A stretch of 64,000 nt of DNA from Syntrophaceae bacterium (lineage in GTDB: Bacteria > Desulfobacterota > Syntrophia > Syntrophales > Smithellaceae): assembly GCA_018436925.1 (NCBI GenBank), contig JAHDKI010000020.1:27501-91500 (forward strand), given 5' to 3'. Positions 44,638-53,708 of the stretch are shown here, in pieces. The notes beneath the pieces are model-generated. The model was not told the DNA's origin and ran no database searches. It saw only the letters and a list, made by a program, of their open reading frames with translations. The translations under genes and the position numbers were made by a program. Positions within the stretch are counted from its first letter, which is position 1. Each line of letters opens with the position of its first letter.

Positions 44638-46389
44638 ATGGCCAAAGATATTCAATCCGATGAATTTAAAAAGTTATTGTCGCTGGGAGAAGAAAAGGGG
44701 TTTTTGACCTACGACGATGTCAATGATTTGCTGCCTCCGGATGTCAATACCTCCGATCAGATTGATGACATCATCATGCTGTTCGGCGAGAAAAATATCG
44801 ATATCATCGACACCGAGCAGGGCGAAAAACTGATTGTCAAAAAACCGCTGGAAGACACGGTCGGCGTCAAGTTTCCCGAGCCCCTATCCCTGGTTCCCGG
44901 AGCCGGAAAAACGGGTGATCCGGTCAAGATGTATCTTCGCGAGATGGGTTTGGTGTCGCTTCTAAGCCGGGAGGGGGAAGTGGAGATCGCCAAGAAAATC
45001 GAGGAGGGCGCCCGGGAGACCATGTCCGCCATCTTCAGGCTTCCGGTTTCGATTCATGAAGTGTTCTCGATCGGGGAGAAACTGGACTCCGGGGAGCTGC
45101 GCATCAAAAGCGTTGTGGACAGCATTGAAGACGAGGAAGGCTTCATGGAAGAAGACGAGCACAAAGAAAGAGTGCTCAAACTCATTGCCAGGATCAAACT
45201 GTTCAACGACCGCAATGCCGTCATCCATCAGAAGCTGAAATCCAAGACGATGCGGCCCAAGCATCGCGAACAGCTCACCGCGGAGATGGAAAAAAATTCA
45301 CGGAATATCGTTATTCTGTGCCGTAAAATCCGGTTCAGCAAAAAGCAGATTCATCGGCTTATTTCAAAGTTGCGCCACTACGCCGACGACATTGAGAAGG
45401 CCGAACGCGTGATCAATCATTATAAAAAGGAGACGGGGCTGAATCTGACTCAGATGGAGAAGGCCTGGTCGAAGATGAGAAAATCCAAGACCGATGAAAG
45501 GCAGGCGGCCAAGGAAGCAAAGGTGTCCATCGATATGCTGCATCGGAGTCATGACGATATTCTTGAAGCGCAGAAGCGTCTGAAGCATATTTCCAAGGAA
45601 GTCGGCATTCCGACCTCCACGCTCAAAAACCTCGTCGATTCGATCGAAGACGGGGAAGCCAAGGCGGAAGTCGCCAAAAGAAAACTGGTTGAAGCCAATC
45701 TTCGTCTGGTGGTCAGCATCGCGAAGAAATATACGAACCGCGGCCTGCAGTTTCTGGATCTGATTCAGGAAGGGAATATCGGGCTGATGAAGGCGGTGGA
45801 TAAATTCGAATACCAGCGGGGCTACAAATTTTCCACGTATGCAACCTGGTGGATTCGTCAGGCGATTACCCGCGCGATTGCGGACCAGGCGCGAACCATC
45901 CGGATTCCGGTGCATATGATTGAAACCATCAATAAACTGATCCGGACCTCTCGTTATCTGGTCCAGGAGTTGGGGCGCGAACCGACTCCGGAGGAAATCG
46001 CCGAGAAAATGGAATACCCGCTGGAGAAGGTGCGCAAAGTGCTCAAAATCGCCAAGGAGCCGATCTCTTTGGAAACGCCGATCGGCGAGGAGGAGGACAG
46101 CCATCTGGGAGACTTCATCGAGGATAAGAAGATTATGTCTCCTTCGGAGGCGACCATCAGCATGGATCTGGCCGATCAGACTCGAAAGATTCTGTCCACT
46201 CTGACGCCGCGTGAGGAGAAGGTTCTCCGAATGCGCTTCGGCATCAGCGACCGGCTGGGCGCGGCGGGCGCGGACCCGGTCATCCTGCCCGACGGGGCCG
46301 AAAGCGAGCCCGACGATGACGACGACCGCGACGATGACGACGATTTAATGCATGAAATCGCGCCTGTGAAGAAGCGGACGACAAAATAG
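44638..46389 (+). CDS. rpoD: RNA polymerase sigma factor RpoD, C-terminus without region 4.2
   Basis: The protein has 583 residues. Regions 1.1, 1.2 ([20 protein letters not shown]), the non-conserved insert, region 2 ([40 protein letters not shown]) and region 3 are all normal. Region 4.1 ends normally at [15 protein letters not shown]. The expected region 4.2, with TLEEVGxxFxVTRERIRQIE that binds the -35 box, is missing. In its place are 47 residues that include [11 protein letters not shown] and end in KKRTTK. No frame of the DNA downstream encodes region 4.2. Start ATG follows GGGGAGAAACCAG. Confidence 0.92.
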   Translation: MAKDIQSDEFKKLLSLGEEKGFLTYDDVNDLLPPDVNTSDQIDDIIMLFGEKNIDIIDTEQGEKLIVKKPLEDTVGVKFPEPLSLVPGAGKTGDPVKMYLREMGLVSLLSREGEVEIAKKIEEGARETMSAIFRLPVSIHEVFSIGEKLDSGELRIKSVVDSIEDEEGFMEEDEHKERVLKLIARIKLFNDRNAVIHQKLKSKTMRPKHREQLTAEMEKNSRNIVILCRKIRFSKKQIHRLISKLRHYADDIEKAERVINHYKKETGLNLTQMEKAWSKMRKSKTDERQAAKEAKVSIDMLHRSHDDILEAQKRLKHISKEVGIPTSTLKNLVDSIEDGEAKAEVAKRKLVEANLRLVVSIAKKYTNRGLQFLDLIQEGNIGLMKAVDKFEYQRGYKFSTYATWWIRQAITRAIADQARTIRIPVHMIETINKLIRTSRYLVQELGREPTPEEIAEKMEYPLEKVRKVLKIAKEPISLETPIGEEEDSHLGDFIEDKKIMSPSEATISMDLADQTRKILSTLTPREEKVLRMRFGISDRLGAAGADPVILPDGAESEPDDDDDRDDDDDLMHEIAPVKKRTTK

Positions 46390-46392
46390 TGT

Positions 46393-46419
46393 TTGACAAC
46401 CGGCGATATTGGGTATAAC
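46393..46419 (+). promoter_or_regulatory. Candidate promoter for the tRNA gene
   Basis: TTGACA at 46393 and TATAAC at 46414 are both good hexamers, but the spacer is only 15 bp. They lie just after rpoD and about 130 bp before the tRNA. Confidence 0.45.
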
Positions 46420-46544
46420 CAGAAAAACTTCGATGCCGGGGGCGGCAGGGGGGCTATAGCCAGTCGCCGTGAGGAGGCCCGGTAAGGCGCATCGTCAGCA
46501 GGTGGGCCGGCGGTTTTCCGGTGTCATCATCAACATTCACAGGC

Positions 46545-46620
46545 GGGCCCATAGCTCAATTGGTAGAGCCACCGGCTCATAACCGGTAGGTCCCTGGTTC
46601 GATCCCAGGTGGGCCCACCA
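46545..46620 (+). tRNA. tRNA with CAU anticodon (Met, or Ile2 with lysidine)
   Basis: A complete 76-nt cloverleaf. The acceptor GGGCCCA pairs with TGGGCCC, the anticodon stem ACCGG/CCGGT holds the loop CTCATAA, and the T arm contains GGTTCGATCC. CCA is encoded. The CAU anticodon fits elongator Met or the tRNA-Ile decoding AUA; sequence alone does not decide. Initiator features (three G-C pairs in the anticodon stem, C1-A72 mismatch) are absent. Confidence 0.95.
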
Positions 46621-46748
46621 CGTGATTTAAACGAGGATATTTTTTATGACTGCAAACCTCAACGGTTCAACCATGAAAAGGCGATCTCTTGCCGATGATG
46701 AACCGGCTGCCCGGCGCCAGCCAAGCCGGACATCAAAAGTTCATTTTC

Positions 46749-46799
46749 AGCCCGATTGCGGGCTTTCCCTAAATGCACCTCACCAGGTGCATTTTTTTT
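46749..46799 (+). terminator. Tandem hairpins ending in an intrinsic terminator
   Basis: AGCCCG-ATTG-CGGGCT at 46749-46764 is followed by AAATGCACCT-CACC-AGGTGCATTT at 46771-46794 and a run of T. The second is a strong terminator for the tRNA transcript. The next gene begins at 46826. Confidence 0.85.
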
Positions 46800-46825
46800 A
46801 TCTCAGCTGATGGAGGTGGTGTCTT

Positions 46826-47554
46826 TTGAAAAATTTAATAAAGCGTTTGGTTGATTTACAGGAATGCGATTCCCAACTGGTCAAGCTGTCCACGAAGAAA
46901 GTGGATTTGCCGGGCAAGATTCAGGCGCTGGAGGATGCCTTCGAAGTTTTTAAAGAAAGCGTCGCGCAAAACAAAAAGAAATATGATGAGCTTAAAAAAA
47001 GCCATGCCGATTGTGAAGTTCAGATCAAGAAAAACAACGAGACGGTCGGAAAAACAAAGGAGCGGCTGCTGGAGGTAAAAAACAACAAAGAGTATCAGGC
47101 CATGCTCAAGGAAATCGAAGCGGCGGATGCGGTCCGCGGCGAGATTGAGTCTCAGATGATTGTGCTGATCGAAGACATGGACAAGCTGACCGAACTCGTG
47201 AAGCGGGATGAAGAAACGATTCGGGAGGCGACTCAACGACACGAACAGGAAAAAAGCATTCTGGCCCGCGAACTCGAGGAAGTTGATTCCGAGGTCGCTC
47301 AGTGGCGCGGCAAACGCGAAGCCCTTCAGCAGGAGGTTCCCCCCGACCTTCTAGGACGATATGAAAGAATCAAGCACCGGAATCACGGCGTCGGTGTGAT
47401 TCCGGTTTGGAAGGGCGTTTGCGGAGGATGTCACATGAATATTCCGCCGCAACTCTATAATGAACTCCAGCGATCCGCCGAGTTGCTGAGCTGCCCGAAC
47501 TGCAACCGAATCATGTATTTCCAGGATCCGGGCCAAAACGCTAAACAGTCATGA
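46826..47554 (+). CDS. Coiled-coil C4-type zinc-ribbon protein (DUF164 family)
   Basis: The protein has 242 residues. A long alpha-helical hairpin (residues ~10-180) is followed by a zinc ribbon with CGGCHMNIPPQL and SCPNCNRIMYF. The family is widespread, often beside RNase H or nucleic-acid genes; its role is not firmly known. The start is TTG after GGAGGTGGTGTC. Its stop overlaps the RNase H start by four bases. Confidence 0.9.
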   Translation: MKNLIKRLVDLQECDSQLVKLSTKKVDLPGKIQALEDAFEVFKESVAQNKKKYDELKKSHADCEVQIKKNNETVGKTKERLLEVKNNKEYQAMLKEIEAADAVRGEIESQMIVLIEDMDKLTELVKRDEETIREATQRHEQEKSILARELEEVDSEVAQWRGKREALQQEVPPDLLGRYERIKHRNHGVGVIPVWKGVCGGCHMNIPPQLYNELQRSAELLSCPNCNRIMYFQDPGQNAKQS

Positions 47555-47988
47555 CGGCGCAATCCTCCGTAAAGTTATTCAGCGACGGCGCCTGCCGCGG
47601 GAATCCCGGACCCGGCGGTGCGGGGGCGGTCATCACGGATGAGGCGGGGCGCGTTTTGTGGGAAGGCAAGCAATACCTTGGCGCCTGTACGAACAATATC
47701 GCCGAATACCGGGCGCTGATTCTAGGCCTTGAAGGAGCGCTTAGCGAAGGTTACCCTCGTCTCGATGTTTTCATGGATTCCGAACTGTTGGCTCGTCAGG
47801 TCAACGGCGTTTATAAAGTCAAAAATCCACAGTTGGCTTTGCTGATGAAAGATGTGCGGCGGCTCATTGCGCAGTTTGAACACGTTGACGTTCGACATGT
47901 GCCGCGCTGTCACAATGCCCAAGCCGATGAACTGGCCAACCGCGCCATCGACGAATACCTTATCGAAAATTCACCGGCGCGCCGCTAG
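47551..47988 (+). CDS. rnhA: Ribonuclease HI-family protein
   Basis: The protein has 145 residues. The opening LFSDGACRGNPGPGGAGAVI carries the first catalytic Asp; NNIAEYRALILGLEGAL, VFMDSELLARQVNG and HNAQADELANRAI give the other acidic and His residues. It is the short RNase HI/reverse-transcriptase-like type that removes RNA from RNA:DNA hybrids. Coupled to the preceding gene by an ATGA overlap. Confidence 0.92.
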   Translation: MTAQSSVKLFSDGACRGNPGPGGAGAVITDEAGRVLWEGKQYLGACTNNIAEYRALILGLEGALSEGYPRLDVFMDSELLARQVNGVYKVKNPQLALLMKDVRRLIAQFEHVDVRHVPRCHNAQADELANRAIDEYLIENSPARR

Positions 47989-48041
47989 AAGCGGGAAGCC
48001 TGCCGCTTCATGATTCCCGAAGGGCAGTCTTCGAACTTGGC

Positions 48042-48070
48042 TTGAAACAATCATCAAACCATTGTAGAGT
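48042..48070 (+). promoter_or_regulatory. Promoter of rnpB
   Basis: TTGAAA at 48042, a 17-bp spacer and TAGAGT at 48065. The expected start near 48078 coincides with the 5' end of the RNase P RNA. Confidence 0.7.
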
Positions 48071-48078
48071 CCTTTTCA

Positions 48079-48467
48079 AGGCCGGAGAAGAACAGATGAT
48101 CGCGGGCGGATTTGCATCCGCCGGAGGAAAGTCCGAGCTCCACAGGGCAGGATGGTCGCTAACAGCGACCGGGGGCGACCCCAGGGAAAGTGCCACAGAA
48201 AACATACCGCCCCGCTCATAAAGCGGGGTAAGGGTGAAAAGGCGAGGTAAGAGCTCACCGCTTTCCCGGCGACGGGAAAGGCAGGGTAAACCCCATCCGG
48301 AGCAAGACCAAATAGGAGAACGGTTGAGAGCGGCCCGCTCAAGGTTCTCGGGTAGTGTCGCTAGAGGCGGCGGGCAACCGCCGTCCCAGATGAATGATCA
48401 TCGTCGTGTCTTTCGGGTAACCGGGGCGCGAAACAGAACTCGGCTTATGAGCTTCTCTTTTGGCCTT
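48079..48467 (+). ncRNA. rnpB: RNase P RNA, bacterial type A
   Basis: The catalytic RNA of RNase P, which trims tRNA 5' leaders. It carries the conserved GAGGAAAGTCCGAGCTCCAC and CAGGGCAGGATGG near its 5' part. The GGGAAAGTGCCACAGAAAAC segment, AGGGTGAAAAGGCGAGGTAA and the 3' conserved ACAGAACTCGGCTTA follow. The ends AAGGCC...GAGAAG and CTTCTC...GGCCTT can pair as helix P1, which sets the approximate limits. The short ORFs overlapping it are not genes. Confidence 0.95.
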
Positions 48468-48483
48468 TTCCCGCCAGGGAAAG

Positions 48484-48521
48484 AAAAAGGCCGGATCTTT
48501 TACAAAAGATCCGGCCTTTTT
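48484..48521. terminator. Strong terminator of rnpB, also facing the Cache gene
   Basis: An 18-bp perfect stem, AAAAAGGCCGGATCTTTT with its reverse complement, and a 2-base loop. T-runs occur on both strands, so it should end both the rnpB transcript and the convergent minus-strand transcript. Confidence 0.92.
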
Positions 48522-48551
48522 GTTGTGCTATGCAGTTATGCGTCTGAGCGC

Positions 48552-49868
48552 TTAACGATCGTCATCATCGTCGTCATTAAAAGCGGCCAAATCGCCTTCT
48601 GATCCTTCGGGGATTTCCGCCTCAATGGATCGGCCGATGCCCCGCCATAACAGGACCATGATGAAGAACAGGATGACCATCGAAACAATGATGATCAGGA
48701 TGACCGTCGCCGTCCAGGCTTTGGCTTCTTTTTCAATATTCTGCGCGACGTGGGTTGCCTGCTCATTGTATTTTTCCACTTCCACACCCATGCCGATCCA
48801 GCCAAACCCGGCGGGCGGTTTCAAGTTGCTCGAGTAGAATTTGATCGGCGCATAAGCGACGAACTTGGTGTTGCCGGCAAACTTATACGTGGTGATGCCC
48901 GATTTGCCGGCGGCTGCTTCCTCCGACACCGTCTGCAGGTTCGGATCCATAAAACCAAGCTGGCGCAGGTTCAAAACTTCCATGCCCTTGGCCGCCAGGT
49001 CCGCACTGTTTTGCGCGGTCAGCGCCGGAATCATCCGTCCGCTTTTGTCCGCGCCGACGATGTGGTAATCGTTGGGGTGCGAAATGACGTAACCCCGGTA
49101 ATCGACCATGAATGCGTAATTGCCCGTTGAAGCATCGGTTTCAAATACCCGCTCGATCTGAGTCGGGATGATGTGATCCGTGAATTTCGCCAGGTGACGG
49201 TAGTCCATAGCCAGGCTGATGATGCCCGCGAAACCGTCTTTGGTGAACACCGGCGTCGAGAAGCGGACGATCCCCGCAAACCTCTCGCCTTTTTCGTAAG
49301 CGGCTTTGTCGACATACCACCCCGTGACCGGAGAGACATAGACGTCGCCTTTGTTGAGACGCTTTGTTTTTTCGAAATAATCTTCATTCCTGAAGGTTGT
49401 CGTGGACGGATTGCTCACGTTGGACAGTTTTGCCGATCCGACCACTCGGCCGTCAACAATCTTGATTTTTTCGTTGCCGGATGAGTCAATGAGGGCGATT
49501 TCCTTGTACAGAGGACTCAATACCTGCTGCACTTTTCCCGTGTCTTTGATCCAGAGCGGCTTTTTGCTTTCATCAATAAACTGTTTATACGCAGCTTCAG
49601 TTGTCGGTATAATGGTGGCGACAAGTAAATCCTTCTTGCATTCCATCAAGAAGTTGGCAACTTCATCTGCAGTATTGATGGCCCGTAATTTGATTTCTTC
49701 CTGAGATTTATCATCGAGAACGCTGACCGTTCTCTCTTTAATTGTAACCCCCAGCTTGAGCATGCCGTTGGCAATCAAGAACGCCATCAGTGATAAGGGG
49801 ATGACGATGAGCAGGAAGAACACACCTCCTACAGTAAAATACTGCTTCTTTTTCTTAGATTCTGCCAT
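48552..49868 (-). CDS. Membrane-anchored double-Cache sensor-like protein without an output domain
   Basis: The protein has 438 residues. One membrane helix near the N-terminus (VFFLLIVIPLSLMAFLI) and one near the C-terminus (ATVILIIIVSMVILFFIM) bracket a ~340-residue extracytoplasmic Cache domain with EIALIDSSGNEKIKIVDG, RNEDYFEKTKRLNKGDVY and YAFMVDYRGYVISHPND. After the second helix only about 30 residues remain, ending in a run of six Asp and Arg. There is no HAMP, kinase or methyl-accepting domain. It starts 50 bp after atpE on the minus strand. The partner that reads its signal is unknown. Confidence 0.85.
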   Translation of the reverse strand: MAESKKKKQYFTVGGVFFLLIVIPLSLMAFLIANGMLKLGVTIKERTVSVLDDKSQEEIKLRAINTADEVANFLMECKKDLLVATIIPTTEAAYKQFIDESKKPLWIKDTGKVQQVLSPLYKEIALIDSSGNEKIKIVDGRVVGSAKLSNVSNPSTTTFRNEDYFEKTKRLNKGDVYVSPVTGWYVDKAAYEKGERFAGIVRFSTPVFTKDGFAGIISLAMDYRHLAKFTDHIIPTQIERVFETDASTGNYAFMVDYRGYVISHPNDYHIVGADKSGRMIPALTAQNSADLAAKGMEVLNLRQLGFMDPNLQTVSEEAAAGKSGITTYKFAGNTKFVAYAPIKFYSSNLKPPAGFGWIGMGVEVEKYNEQATHVAQNIEKEAKAWTATVILIIIVSMVILFFIMVLLWRGIGRSIEAEIPEGSEGDLAAFNDDDDDDR

Positions 49869-49917
49869 TACTTTTTCCCCCTAACCTAGGTTAATTTTGT
49901 AGTTAATGTGCTGACGA

Positions 49918-50295
49918 TTAACCCAAAAAGTAACTCACGAAGGGGTTGGCATACAGAAGAATCAGAGAGATAACCAGAGCGTAAATGGCGATGGATTCGG
50001 CCATGGCCATACCGACGAGCATCACCATCATGATTTTGCCCTGAACGCCGGGATTTCTTCCAACTGCCTGGCACGCGCCGTTTGCCGCGTTGCCGATGCC
50101 CGCGCCCGCACCGATGGCGCCCAGGCCGATCGCCAGACCGGAACCGATCATCGCGCCGACGGCAAAAATAACTTTAATGTAGGATTCGCCGTCAACCGGG
50201 ATCACATCCGCAGCCAACGCCAGCTGGCTCGACAGAAGAACCGCCGTTACCGATGCAAAAACCGTTAAAAAAACTTTTCCTAATTTGTGTGACAT
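49918..50295 (-). CDS. atpE: F0F1 ATP synthase subunit c
   Basis: The protein has 125 residues, of which the last ~80 form the usual two-helix c subunit. GLGAIGAGAGIGNAANGAC and the loop AVGRNPGVQGK precede the ion-binding helix MAMAESIAIYALV. The ES...Y pattern is found in Na+-type rings, but the Gln and Val that complete the Na+ site in Ilyobacter are Ile and Met here, so H+ coupling is more likely. The ~40 extra N-terminal residues look like a signal peptide ending in LALAA. The start follows GGAAAGGAGAC. No other ATP synthase gene is in the window. Confidence 0.93.
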   Translation of the reverse strand: MSHKLGKVFLTVFASVTAVLLSSQLALAADVIPVDGESYIKVIFAVGAMIGSGLAIGLGAIGAGAGIGNAANGACQAVGRNPGVQGKIMMVMLVGMAMAESIAIYALVISLILLYANPFVSYFLG

Positions 50296-50874
50296 TAGTT
50301 GTCTCCTTTCCTTAACCAAATGGGATGTTTTTATTATTGCCCGGATTTCATAGCATAAACACCCTGCCCTGAAAAGAGGGAAATAATGCAACTGTCAATC
50401 GCCTGCTCCCTTTGCATGAGATATGCCATCCGCTTTCGCGATCAAGTGAACCCGTCTATGAAGGCGGCTTTCCGGAGGCATTCATCCGCGTCGTTTAAAC
50501 GCTAATCTATTGAGATCGTTTCAGTTCGAAATGAAATCTGCTGCAACCTGAAATAATTTTGCCGGAACCCTTCCGGACGGCATTTCTCGACGCCCGGTGA
50601 CCTTTGACGTCTGCGCGTTGAATGTTTTGTTCAATCTCCGGCATAAAACATTAAATCCCTCTCAGGCCAAGCTGATGAAGCAGAACACTTTGGCGGCCTC
50701 CGGCATTTCAGGCGAGCGGAGGAACTTAAAAATCAGAGAGCCGGTTATTGTGTGAAAACGGCGCTCGCGATCATTCCATATTTTAAGTTGAAATTTTACG
50801 GCAAGGCCGATAGTATCCGGGGCGCAGCGTGTTTTGAAAGATCCAAGAACAAAACAGAACGATTAAGGAATGCC
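50296..50874. other. Divergent intergenic region, 579 bp
   Basis: This separates atpE (minus) from the small membrane protein gene (plus). It should hold the promoters of both, but no consensus pair was recognised. The plus-strand frame is open from a GTG near 50752, which would extend the small protein by 41 residues without a ribosome-binding site. Confidence 0.4.
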
Positions 50875-51051
50875 ATGCAGGAACTCTTGACAGCCGTTAC
50901 CTACCCGATCGTCTGGTTGATCTGCGCATATGTGCTGAAGATCGAAAGTGGACTGGCGAAACTTCTGATTTCGTTGACCGCCGCGATATTGGTTTATGTC
51001 CTGATCGGGATTCGACGCTCCAAAAAAGAAACGAACGACGACAACGAATAG
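50875..51051 (+). CDS. Small two-helix membrane protein
   Basis: The protein has 58 residues. Two hydrophobic helices (TAVTYPIVWLICAYVLKI and LAKLLISLTAAILVYVLIGI) are followed by a charged tail. The ATG follows ATTAAGGAATGCC. It ends 9 bp before the histidine kinase gene, so it is probably part of the kinase transcript. Function unknown. Confidence 0.6.
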   Translation: MQELLTAVTYPIVWLICAYVLKIESGLAKLLISLTAAILVYVLIGIRRSKKETNDDNE

Positions 51052-51060
51052 CGGAAAGAT

Positions 51061-53655
51061 ATGGTCAAGCGGATTCGCAAGTTTCTATATCGGGCGGCGC
51101 AGATGCGTATTTTGTTCGCCAGCGTCATCGTGCTGATTTTGATTCTGCTTTTGGCTCTCACCGTCAACAATGCGCGCGAAAAGGAAATGGTCGGTCTGTT
51201 CAGCCGGCAGCAGCTGGCCTCGGCGCAGAACGCGGCCATCCGGATGACGGAAATTTTCGTCAATGTCGGCAAAAACATCGCTTTATTTTCCTATTTCGAC
51301 CCCCAGGGCAGGATATTGCTTCAAGACGCGGATGCAAATTCCGAAATCCTCTTTGCCGGCTGGGATACAACGGTCAACGCCATTTTGCTCTACGACGCCG
51401 ACGGATCCATCCGCCATGCGCTGCCCCGGGGCGTTTTGCCTCCGGTCAGCATGGCCGCGCATTTCAACGCGGTCAAACAGCTGCAGAAACCCTATTCCTC
51501 TTTAGTGCTTTCCGAGAAGCTCTCGCACGAATACCTTCCGCAGAAAACGGATTGGTACCTGATCTGGGGGTATCCTGTTTGGCGCAACAAAACGGAATTC
51601 TCTGGCGCCTGGCTGGTTTCTTATTCTCTGGCGGCGCTTGTCGACCTTTGCGAGAAACAGATCCGAGACAATGATCTGGGGCAGATGTGGCTTCTTGATG
51701 AGCAGGGGCGGATTATTTTGCATCCGGATGGCGCTTTCATCGGAAAAAACATCCGGGAATTGATTAAAAACAGCGACGGCTCCGCATTCGGATTTCCCGA
51801 CGCCGGAGGACGCCATCGGGATGTGATGCTCTCCCTCAAGGAAGATGAAACGCAGCGAACCGTCATTGCCTATTATCCGGTCCAGGCGGCGGAGCAGCAA
51901 TGGTATATCCTGGTTGCGGCGCCTTACAGCCGCGTGGTGGCGCCTGTGCGCACCACCTTTATCTATACGATGTTCAGCGCCATCATTCTGATTCTGGTGG
52001 TCGTGATTGCCGGAATTTCCTTTGCCTTCCGCGAAGGCAAGCGCATCCGGATGAAAGAAGAGCAAGAGCGCCTCAAAGAGCGGGAAATCTGGCAGGAGAA
52101 GCTATTGCGGGAAAAGAAAACCATCGACGGAATTATTGAAGGCTCCCCCATTCCCAGTTTTGTCATCAATAAGGACCACAAGGTGATTCTCTGGAACCGG
52201 GCCTGTGTGGAGCTCACCGGATGTCCGGCGGAGGACATGCTGGGAACCGACCAGCATTTTAAGTCCTTTTATTCAGTGAAAAGGCCCATGGTCGTCGATC
52301 TGATTGTGGACAACGACATCGACGGGTTGAACAAGTTTTACGGCTCCAAGAAAGTCAAGCAGTCCGAAAAGGTTCTGGGCGCCTATGAAGCCTACGATCA
52401 TTTCGATAATCTCGGCGGCCGAAGCCGATATATGTATTTTCTGGCGGCGCCGATTTACGATGAAGACGGCAATATCATTGCGGCGATGGAAACCCTTCAG
52501 GATATTTCCCGCGAAGAGGAGCTCACGCGCAGTTTGAGGGAGTATGCCGAAACCCTGCAAAATGAATTGGCGGAAAACATCGAACTCCGGCGTGAGATTG
52601 AAGGGGTGTATAATTATCTGCAAACGATCGTCGACAGCCTGCCGGACAAGATCTACGAGCTCGACAAGGACGGGATCATTAATTTTGTCACCCGGGGGAT
52701 CAAAAAATCGCAAACGGATCTCAAAGGGAGGCATTTCCTGGAATTTGTCGATGCCGAAAACGCCGATTTCGTCCTGTCCAAATGGGAGGAAGCCAAACAG
52801 GGCATCTATAAGCCCTATGAGCTTGAGACCACGGCGAAAGACGGTCGGAAGGTGAATCTTCTCATCACCTCCACGCCGGTCATCGGGACGGATCATTATA
52901 TCCTGGTGCAGCGCGATATTACGGAATTCAAGACGCTTGAAAAGAAGCTCTACGACAGCCAGAAGCTGGCTGCCCTGGGACAGCTGTCGGCCGGAATCGC
53001 CCACGAAATCCGGAATCCCTTATCTTCTATTAAGATGAGTCTCCAAATCCTGGAAAAGCGAATCAACCCCGAAGGCAATGATCTTAAGCGATTCAAGATC
53101 GCGCAAAAGGAGGTTGAACATCTCGAAGAGCTGGTCAACAACGTTTTGGTTTTTGCCAAGCCGGTCGAGCCGAAAACCGCTCCGGCGGATCTGTCGAAAA
53201 TTCTGGATCAGGCCATCGCCTTGGCGGAAAAAGGCATTCACGAAAAGCAAATCGATATCAAGCTGGAAACCGAAGATGTTCCGATGGTCAATGTGGATTC
53301 GGGCATGATTACCGACGCGTTTTTGAATATCATCCGCAACGCCGTTGAAGCCCTTGAACAAAACGGATATATCCGCATCTATGCGCGCAGCATCGGCAGC
53401 CAGCCGCCGTCGGTCCTGGTCGTAGTGGAGGACAACGGTTGCGGCATTGACGATGAGGATATGCCTCATCTGTTCAATCCGTTTTTTACAAAAAAGAAGT
53501 ATGGAACGGGCCTGGGGTTGTCGCAGGTTTTAAAGATCGTGGAGCTACACCACGGAAAACTGGAAATCATCAGCGAAAAGGGCAAGGGAACAAAAGTCTG
53601 CGTGACGCTTCCTTGCAATGAAAGGCGCCTGACGCAAAGAGAGCCGCAGGAGTAA
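51061..53655 (+). CDS. Membrane sensor histidine kinase, Cache-PAS-PAS-HisKA-HATPase (NtrB-like)
   Basis: The protein has 864 residues. A membrane helix near 17-36, an extracytoplasmic sensing domain (GRIILHPDGAFIGKNI-type Cache) and a second helix near 300-325 are followed by two PAS domains (~355-500 and ~525-640). HisKA has the phosphorylated H648 in AHEIRNPLSSIKMSLQIL. The ATPase domain shows DAFLNIIRNAVEAL, EDNGCGID and GTGLGLSQ. It should phosphorylate the response regulator encoded 53 bp downstream. The signal is unknown. Confidence 0.94.
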   Translation: MVKRIRKFLYRAAQMRILFASVIVLILILLLALTVNNAREKEMVGLFSRQQLASAQNAAIRMTEIFVNVGKNIALFSYFDPQGRILLQDADANSEILFAGWDTTVNAILLYDADGSIRHALPRGVLPPVSMAAHFNAVKQLQKPYSSLVLSEKLSHEYLPQKTDWYLIWGYPVWRNKTEFSGAWLVSYSLAALVDLCEKQIRDNDLGQMWLLDEQGRIILHPDGAFIGKNIRELIKNSDGSAFGFPDAGGRHRDVMLSLKEDETQRTVIAYYPVQAAEQQWYILVAAPYSRVVAPVRTTFIYTMFSAIILILVVVIAGISFAFREGKRIRMKEEQERLKEREIWQEKLLREKKTIDGIIEGSPIPSFVINKDHKVILWNRACVELTGCPAEDMLGTDQHFKSFYSVKRPMVVDLIVDNDIDGLNKFYGSKKVKQSEKVLGAYEAYDHFDNLGGRSRYMYFLAAPIYDEDGNIIAAMETLQDISREEELTRSLREYAETLQNELAENIELRREIEGVYNYLQTIVDSLPDKIYELDKDGIINFVTRGIKKSQTDLKGRHFLEFVDAENADFVLSKWEEAKQGIYKPYELETTAKDGRKVNLLITSTPVIGTDHYILVQRDITEFKTLEKKLYDSQKLAALGQLSAGIAHEIRNPLSSIKMSLQILEKRINPEGNDLKRFKIAQKEVEHLEELVNNVLVFAKPVEPKTAPADLSKILDQAIALAEKGIHEKQIDIKLETEDVPMVNVDSGMITDAFLNIIRNAVEALEQNGYIRIYARSIGSQPPSVLVVVEDNGCGIDDEDMPHLFNPFFTKKKYGTGLGLSQVLKIVELHHGKLEIISEKGKGTKVCVTLPCNERRLTQREPQE

Positions 53656-53708
53656 ACAGGCCATCGGGTTGGGCGCCCGCAGGGGTTGCTTCGACAAAGG
53701 TTGAGGTT

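Noticed and set aside
46245-46544. A frameshift hiding RpoD region 4.2
   Set aside because: I read all three forward frames after RMRFGI; none gives TLEEVG or RERIRQIE-like sequence.
46646-46809. Small ORF after the tRNA
   Set aside because: It crosses two hairpins of a terminator and has no recognisable product.
48076-48602. ORFs over the RNase P RNA
   Set aside because: They overlap conserved rnpB structure and the terminator on both strands.
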